Positions 60,301 through 64,000 of a stretch of DNA of 64,000 nt are shown piece after piece. The position numbers and the translations under genes were made by a program. Below the pieces are notes generated by a model. It was not told the origin of the DNA and did no database searches. It was given only the letters and a program-made list of their open reading frames with translations. The stretch is from an uncultured Caldilineaceae bacterium (lineage in GTDB: Bacteria; Chloroflexota; Anaerolineae; Caldilineales; Caldilineaceae), in NCBI GenBank assembly GCA_951813625.1, contig CATOTS010000041.1:1-64000 (forward strand). The letters run 5' to 3'. The number at the start of each line of letters is the position of its first letter. Position 1 is the stretch's first letter.

Positions 60301-61142
60301 AGAGCAGCGACGAACTGGGCGCAGGTTTCCGTATCGCCATGCGCGATCTGGAGATCCGCGGCGCCGGAGAGCTCCTCGGCGCACGCCAGCACGGCCAGAT
60401 AGTCAGCGTCGGCTTCGATCTCTACACGCGCCTGCTCGCACAGTCTGTCAATGAGCTGAGAGAAAAGCGGCAGCGGCTTGCCGCCGCGGAGAAACAAGGG
60501 GAAGGAAACGGAGCGTCTCTCTCCGCCAATGGCGATCGAGGGGCGCAAGCCCCACCTGCACCAGACACAGCCGACCGCTTTCCGCTCGCATTGGATGATC
60601 CGCTGGCCCCGCCAGTCACGCTCGATCTCCCCCTGCGGGCCGAAATTCCCTCCATCTACGTCGAGGAAGAGGGCCTGCGGCTGCAGCTGTATCGACGCAT
60701 CGCCGGCCTGACTGCCCCGCCGCAAATTGAAGAAATGCGCCGGGAACTGGTGGACCGCTTCGGGACCGATCCGGAGACACGCTCCGTACCAATCGAGCTG
60801 GACAATCTCTTCTACCAGATCCGGGTCAAGATCGAGGCACTGAGGGCCGGCATCCAAAACATTGGCCGCCGTCGCGATCAGATTGCCGTCCGCATCCCGC
60901 AGGGAGGATCATTGCCCGCGATCGCGGGCGAAGGCAAGCTTCAGGGGGAGATACCGGACGCCCCCAGGCGCAAACTTCAGCACTCGCTGCGCATGGCGCT
61001 CGGCTCGACGTCCGACGAGGACGTCTTCGTCCCGGAAAACGCAATCCATGTCGGGAGAGAGGCCATTTACATCCCCATCGACGAGGCTGGTCGCTGGCGG
61101 GCGCTGCTGCTGCGCGTCCTGGAGGCGCTATCCCTGGAATAA
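57384..61142 (+). CDS. mfd: Transcription-repair coupling factor
   Basis: Mfd removes RNA polymerase stalled at DNA damage and recruits UvrA. The 1252-residue protein has the UvrB-like N-terminal part (FVQLDELTGRWAQTGYEPVNVVEEPGTFARRGGIVDIWPP), the RNA polymerase-interacting domain (DVSPNDYVVHLEHGIGVYEGL), the RecG-like helicase with GDVGYGKTEVAIRAAF (Walker A), DEEQRFGV (motif II) and LSATPIPRTLHMSLSG, and a C-terminal regulatory domain. An insertion of about 40 residues (EKQGEGNGASLSANGDRGAQ) separates helicase and C-terminal domains. It uses the start at 57384 (MNLSGLLPILRN). Confidence 0.96.
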   Translation: MNLSGLLPILRNLPAYQRLLKGHDGEPQKLYSAARALVVAGAATDREGPVLVLTGTSEQAERWIERLQLFLPHTDDQSPVSFYAEPDALPFERIPWTGRTRQRRLTALAALQQKGSHPRIVVSSARALMQKTLPARTFRLALRPLHAGSFVQLDELTGRWAQTGYEPVNVVEEPGTFARRGGIVDIWPPNLPHPVRVDLFGDEVESIRAFDPATQRSDRQLQRVLIGPGSEALGLAQKGGPNVDRLRETLLGDPDLVLVIREEIGRELGELEEQRVFRGIEWYLPYAYTHPASLLDHLPANSLLVIDDGAELVAGLQACKQNADSTRHELLSGRELPSEFQSSIFSLETILDQVAQRNPLQLGTQSIHNPGVPEESGGSDLARSFAPSPHFAGQSKRILDEMRKYTNTSDRVVLVSRQSARLQEELKEARLAAELRADLDAPPPAGISILQGELSEGFVMKGSEAQPAGGKPPATVDLRLLTDTELFGWTRQSRRARRAAQSTVAPELFFADVSPNDYVVHLEHGIGVYEGLTNIELGGVEREYLKVNYARGDRLYVPVHQADRLSRYVGAGDAGIPPAVTRLGTADWQTVKARAKRAVEDIAEDLLKLYAEREVIPGYSFSPDGPWQEEMEAAFPFRETSDQIDAIDDVKRDMETGRPMDRIIIGDVGYGKTEVAIRAAFKAVMDGKQAAVLVPTTVLAQQHFRVFSQRLGQFPVLVEMLSRFRTPAQQEKVLKKMQEGTVDIVIGTHRLLSQDVSFQSLGLLVIDEEQRFGVAHKERLKQLRSQMDVLTLSATPIPRTLHMSLSGARDMSTINTPPRERLPVRTVLSEFDNSLVRQAILRELERDGQVFFVHNRVRGLKTLAARVQRQVPDAVVAIAHGQMAERELEETMLSFAEGEIDVLACTTIVENGLDIRRANTMIVNRADHFGLAQLYQLRGRVGRGAVRGYCYLFHDRHSTLSLDARRRLEALLESSDELGAGFRIAMRDLEIRGAGELLGARQHGQIVSVGFDLYTRLLAQSVNELREKRQRLAAAEKQGEGNGASLSANGDRGAQAPPAPDTADRFPLALDDPLAPPVTLDLPLRAEIPSIYVEEEGLRLQLYRRIAGLTAPPQIEEMRRELVDRFGTDPETRSVPIELDNLFYQIRVKIEALRAGIQNIGRRRDQIAVRIPQGGSLPAIAGEGKLQGEIPDAPRRKLQHSLRMALGSTSDEDVFVPENAIHVGREAIYIPIDEAGRWRALLLRVLEALSLE

Positions 61143-61199
61143 AAGAGTCAGGCGAAAAGCGCCATCTTCCAATAAGCAACCCCCGTCTCCCTCCAGCTC

Positions 61200-62306
61200 C
61201 TACTCCAGCGCCAGCTTTCCTCGCAATCGGGCGTACTGCGCGTAGTCTACCGCTACCCGGCGCCGGATGTAGTCCCAGGTGCCCGGGGCCCGATCCCGCG
61301 TTTCCGGCAAACGTTCCGTCAGGCGTAGCGCGAACACATCGGAACCGGCCCCGCTGCCGTAACTGACAACGAGCACGCGCTGGCCCGGCTCGGCTTCGTC
61401 CAGTATCGCCGTCAAGCCGACGATCGCGGATCCAGCATATGTGTTGCCGATTTCGCCCACCAGGAGCCCGCTCTCCCACTGGTTCCGCTTAAACCCCAGC
61501 GCCCGCATCGCCCGCACCGGGAACTTCACGTTCGGTTGATGCACAACCACGTGGTCGAACGCCGCAGCCGTCACGTCCAGCTCATCCATCGTCTGCTCCG
61601 CCGCCGATATCAGATGGCTGAAGTAGCCGGGGTCTCCGCTGAAGCGCTCGGCATGGCTGGGGTAATTCTGGCGAGGCCGGCGCCAGAAATCAGTTGTGTC
61701 CGACACGTAGCTCATGCTCCGCTCGATGACCGCGACCGATTCCTCAGCCGGACCAATCAACATCGCCGCGCCGCCGGCGCCGGCGGTGTACTCAAGAGCG
61801 TCTCCCGGACGCCCCTGCGCCGTATCCATCCCGATCGCAAGCGCATACGGCGCCATCCCGCTGCCCACGAAGCCGATTGCGGCCTGCATCGCCTCCGTTC
61901 CCGCCTTGCACGCGAACTGCAAGTCCGCCGCCTGCGTCAAAGGCGTCGCGCCAATCGCCTCGGCAACAATCGTACCCGTAGGCTTGACCGCGTATGGATG
62001 GCTCTCGCTGCCGACCCAAACTGCCTGGATCCGCTTCGGATCGACCTGTGAGCGCGCCAGCGCGTTGCGGGCGGCCTCGATACTCATAGTCGCCGTGTCC
62101 TCGTCCAACCCCGGTACGGCCTTCTCCCTGATCGGGCTCGCCTCCTTCTGCCCGTTGGACCTGACCTCGCCCTTGTGCTGCGACGATTCGTCAATCCCTA
62201 TTTCCCCGCTCCAAATCCTGCTGATTTCTGCGCCCGGAAGGCGGAATCTCGGCACGTAAGCGCCGTAACCCACAATTCCGACCGGCTTGATCGGTTGACT
62301 CAGCAT
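61200..62306 (-). CDS. mvaS: Hydroxymethylglutaryl-CoA synthase
   Basis: The enzyme joins acetyl-CoA and acetoacetyl-CoA. The 368-residue protein has the archaeal-type start VGIVGYGAYVPRFRLPGAEI, the active-site cysteine in LQFACKAGTEAMQ, and VVVHQPNVKFPVRAMRALGF with the catalytic histidine. VGEIGNTYAGSAIVGLTAILD completes the thiolase fold. It starts 13 bp after the mvaA stop, so both are probably one operon. Its stop lies 57 bp from the end of the convergent mfd. Confidence 0.93.
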   Translation of the reverse strand: MLSQPIKPVGIVGYGAYVPRFRLPGAEISRIWSGEIGIDESSQHKGEVRSNGQKEASPIREKAVPGLDEDTATMSIEAARNALARSQVDPKRIQAVWVGSESHPYAVKPTGTIVAEAIGATPLTQAADLQFACKAGTEAMQAAIGFVGSGMAPYALAIGMDTAQGRPGDALEYTAGAGGAAMLIGPAEESVAVIERSMSYVSDTTDFWRRPRQNYPSHAERFSGDPGYFSHLISAAEQTMDELDVTAAAFDHVVVHQPNVKFPVRAMRALGFKRNQWESGLLVGEIGNTYAGSAIVGLTAILDEAEPGQRVLVVSYGSGAGSDVFALRLTERLPETRDRAPGTWDYIRRRVAVDYAQYARLRGKLALE

Positions 62307-62319
62307 CGGTTCTCTCCTG

Positions 62320-63684
62320 TCAGGGGCGCAATTCCCCCGCCCTCTCCTTCAGGTCTTGGGCCTTGTATTCCCGCAACAGCTCCCTGGCCCTTTCGACGCG
62401 TATCTCTTTCTCCGCAACCAGCGCGGCCGCGACCCGCTCCACGGCTTCACCTTCTGCCCCTGCTGTCACAGCCATCTGGCGCGCATGGAGCCGCATGTGC
62501 CCCTCCTGAATGCCTGTCGTTGTCAGCGCACGCAGCGCGGCCAGATTCTGTGCAAGACCCACCGCAGCAATGATCCTGCTTAACCTTTCTGCCCCTATAA
62601 CCGAAGCCGATTTCCCGCCTTCGCCGAGAGGCTGCAGGATTCTCAGGGCAAGTTGCGCCGTCGGGTGACTGCGCGTCGCGCCGCCAACTACGCCAACGGC
62701 GAGCGGCAGCTCCAGCCGCCCATAGAGCGACGTTGAGCCGCCGCGCGATCGCAACTGCCAATCGGTCAGAGCGCGATACCGGCCATCGCGTGCGGCCCAG
62801 GCGTGCGCGCCCGCCTCGACCGCCCTCCAATCGTTGCCCGTCGCCAGAAGGACCGCGTCAATACCGTTGAATATGCCCTTGTTGTGCGTCGCCGCCCGGT
62901 AGGGATCGGCTACGGCGAAGGCGTTAGCTTCAGCGATCCTCTCAACGGTCTCGGCCCCGTGAAATTCCTCGCTGTCAAAAGCCTTGGCAGGAATCTCGAC
63001 CTGTGCCCATGCGCGCCGCCTGTCGCTAAGGTTCGAGAGGATCCGCAGACCCGCTCGCCCTCTGCTCAGCTTTTCCAGGAGAGGCGCCGCCGCCTCTGCG
63101 GCAGTGTTCACCGCGTTGGCGCCCATCGCGTCGTGGCAGTCGATAAACAGGTGCACGACCAGCATCGCGCCCGCCTGCGTGTCCGGCAGATGGCGGACTT
63201 CCAGCCCCTTCGGCCCTCCGCCCAATTGCGACAGCGTCGGGCTCTTGTCGGCCGCCGCCAGAATCTGCGCCCGCGCCGCAAAGATCGCGCGCTCCGCTTC
63301 CGCAGCGTCCGGCACATCGAGCAGCTGAATCTGTGCGATCATGACTGGCTCACTGCTGCCCGTTCGAAAACCGCCGCCCGCCCGCGCCAGCAACGCGCCC
63401 GAGCTCACACCGGCCACAACCGAGGGCTCCTCAATCGCCATCGGGATCAGGTGCTGCTGGCCGTCAATCAGGAAGTTCGCCCCGATCCCCAGGGGCAAGA
63501 CGAGGCGGCCGACCACGTTTTCGACCATCTTGTCGGCCCTGTCAATATCCATGCTTGCGGCCAGCAGCTCGCTTTCCTGCCGACTGAGCAACGCCAGTTC
63601 CGCAACGATTTCGACCCGTTCCGCCAGGCTTCTCCTAAAAAATCCCGGCAGTCGCGACGCTTGTCCCTCTGAGTTCGATTCGAT
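62320..63684 (-). CDS. mvaA: Hydroxymethylglutaryl-CoA reductase, class II type, with probable AUC start
   Basis: The enzyme reduces HMG-CoA to mevalonate. The sequence shows ENVVGRLVLPLGIGANFLIDG, IEEPSVVAG (catalytic Glu), FIDCHDAMGANAVNT, ATHNKGIFNGI (catalytic Lys), LATGNDWRAVEAGAHAWAA and GIQEGHMRLHAR (catalytic His), all in order. The conserved N-terminal segment SRLPGFFRRSLAERVEIVAE lies upstream of the first TTG codon (63591), in a stretch with no ATG, GTG or TTG before the upstream stop. An ATC at 63684 lies 8 bases after GGGAGG and is the best start; this gives 454 residues. Alternatives are a frameshift in the TTTTTT run near 63640, or initiation at TTG 63591 with loss of the conserved N-terminus. 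Confidence 0.9.
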   Translation of the reverse strand: MESNSEGQASRLPGFFRRSLAERVEIVAELALLSRQESELLAASMDIDRADKMVENVVGRLVLPLGIGANFLIDGQQHLIPMAIEEPSVVAGVSSGALLARAGGGFRTGSSEPVMIAQIQLLDVPDAAEAERAIFAARAQILAAADKSPTLSQLGGGPKGLEVRHLPDTQAGAMLVVHLFIDCHDAMGANAVNTAAEAAAPLLEKLSRGRAGLRILSNLSDRRRAWAQVEIPAKAFDSEEFHGAETVERIAEANAFAVADPYRAATHNKGIFNGIDAVLLATGNDWRAVEAGAHAWAARDGRYRALTDWQLRSRGGSTSLYGRLELPLAVGVVGGATRSHPTAQLALRILQPLGEGGKSASVIGAERLSRIIAAVGLAQNLAALRALTTTGIQEGHMRLHARQMAVTAGAEGEAVERVAAALVAEKEIRVERARELLREYKAQDLKERAGELRP

Positions 63685-63726
63685 GACAACGGCCTCCCGT
63701 CAGCTTCTCTACCCGCCGTGCACAAG

Positions 63727-63764
63727 GAAAAACCACGATGCACTATGGAAACCATACATCGTGG
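63727..63764 (-). terminator. Rho-independent terminator of the upstream membrane protein gene
   Basis: On the minus strand CCACGATG pairs with CATCGTGG, with an inner TATGG/CCATA stem, followed by TTTTTCC. It lies about 55 bp past the stop at 63817 and before mvaA. Confidence 0.9.
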
Positions 63765-63816
63765 CCCCTCTCATTCTCTACCAGATGTCAGATGTGAAGT
63801 TTTTGGCAGCTTTCGG

Positions 63817-64000
63817 TTAGTCCAACGCCAACAGCGTTTTGGCGATCGGCCTTTCGAAAAGTTGCGGGGCAATCGCGATACCGGAAACCAGGATTATGGT
63901 CAGGATAGATAAGACGATGCCCAGAGGGCCCTCCCGCGGCAGGCGCGGGTTTTCCAGGCGCCCGAAGAAGACGCCGACCATACGAACAAATCCGAAAATA
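63817..64000 (-). CDS. C-terminal end of a membrane protein (runs off the window)
   Basis: The minus strand is open from the window edge to a TAA at 63817-63819, giving 61 residues. They include IFGFVRMVGVFFGRL, then a membrane span (LGIVLSILTIILVSGIAIAPQLF). The shape resembles C-termini of proton-pumping NuoL/NuoN-type antiporter-like subunits, but this is only an impression. A good terminator follows. Confidence 0.55.
   Translation of the reverse strand, partial: IFGFVRMVGVFFGRLENPRLPREGPLGIVLSILTIILVSGIAIAPQLFERPIAKTLLALD

Noticed and set aside
1..64000. tRNA, rRNA and tmRNA genes
   Set aside because: No cloverleaf with a TTCGAATC-like T-arm and no rRNA segment was seen in the intergenic spaces read.

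Overview
The window is bacterial, high in GC and mostly typical chromosome. The gene set suggests an uncultivated member of the Chloroflexota, perhaps near Caldilineae or Anaerolineae. The evidence is a bacterial Elp3 with radical-SAM and GNAT domains, mevalonate-pathway HMG-CoA synthase and reductase side by side, many lipobox lipoproteins, a Flp-type pilin, and proline/threonine-rich anchored surface proteins. This is an inference from gene content; no rRNA or tRNA gene was found to fix the taxonomy.

Region by region. (1) 1-12.3 kb is an accessory island of lower gene density. It holds a 5'-truncated Rhs protein with a predicted metalloprotease tip, an orphan Rhs core with a different tip, predicted lipoproteins directly after each tip, and debris of IS982- and IS3-family elements. 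Two IS3 copies share one internal deletion. (2) 12.3-20.1 kb has a GT39-type membrane glycosyltransferase, a 2.3 kb repeat-rich non-coding stretch, then an S9 peptidase overlapping an MFS exporter gene. (3) 20.1-26 kb has a leftward group (methyltransferase, galactokinase, FMN-binding protein, BtrH-like protein) and the divergent elp3. (4) 26-38 kb is a phosphate region: pstS-pstC-pstA-pstB-arsC-phoU, with phoB-phoR upstream. The pstS gene encodes two nearly identical binding domains in one chain and is preceded by four in-frame copies of its own ribosome-binding site and start codon. (5) 37.9-45 kb holds two metallopeptidases, a GT2-NYN pair, hpf, comF and a pilin. (6) 45-56.6 kb holds repeat elements, a complete ISKra4-family insertion with an 8-bp target duplication, a zinc-ribbon coiled-coil protein, several oxidoreductases or hydrolases, and a DsbA plus DsbB-cytochrome c pair. 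(7) 56.6-64 kb is housekeeping: pth, mfd, mvaS, mvaA, and the end of a membrane protein gene.

How the genes work together. Pst imports phosphate, PhoU and PhoB/PhoR control it, and ArsC would deal with arsenate taken up with phosphate. DsbA oxidises exported thiols and the DsbB-cytochrome fusion would re-oxidise it and pass the electrons on. MvaS and MvaA make mevalonate for isoprenoids. The Rhs proteins are probable contact toxins, with the neighbouring lipoproteins as candidate protectors.

The most unusual items are the tandem start-site array and duplicated binding protein at pstS, the DsbB-cytochrome c fusion, the Rhs/lipoprotein island, the probable AUC start of mvaA, and a family of GC-rich dispersed repeats, some inside elements whose ends resemble those of the ISKra4 insertion.
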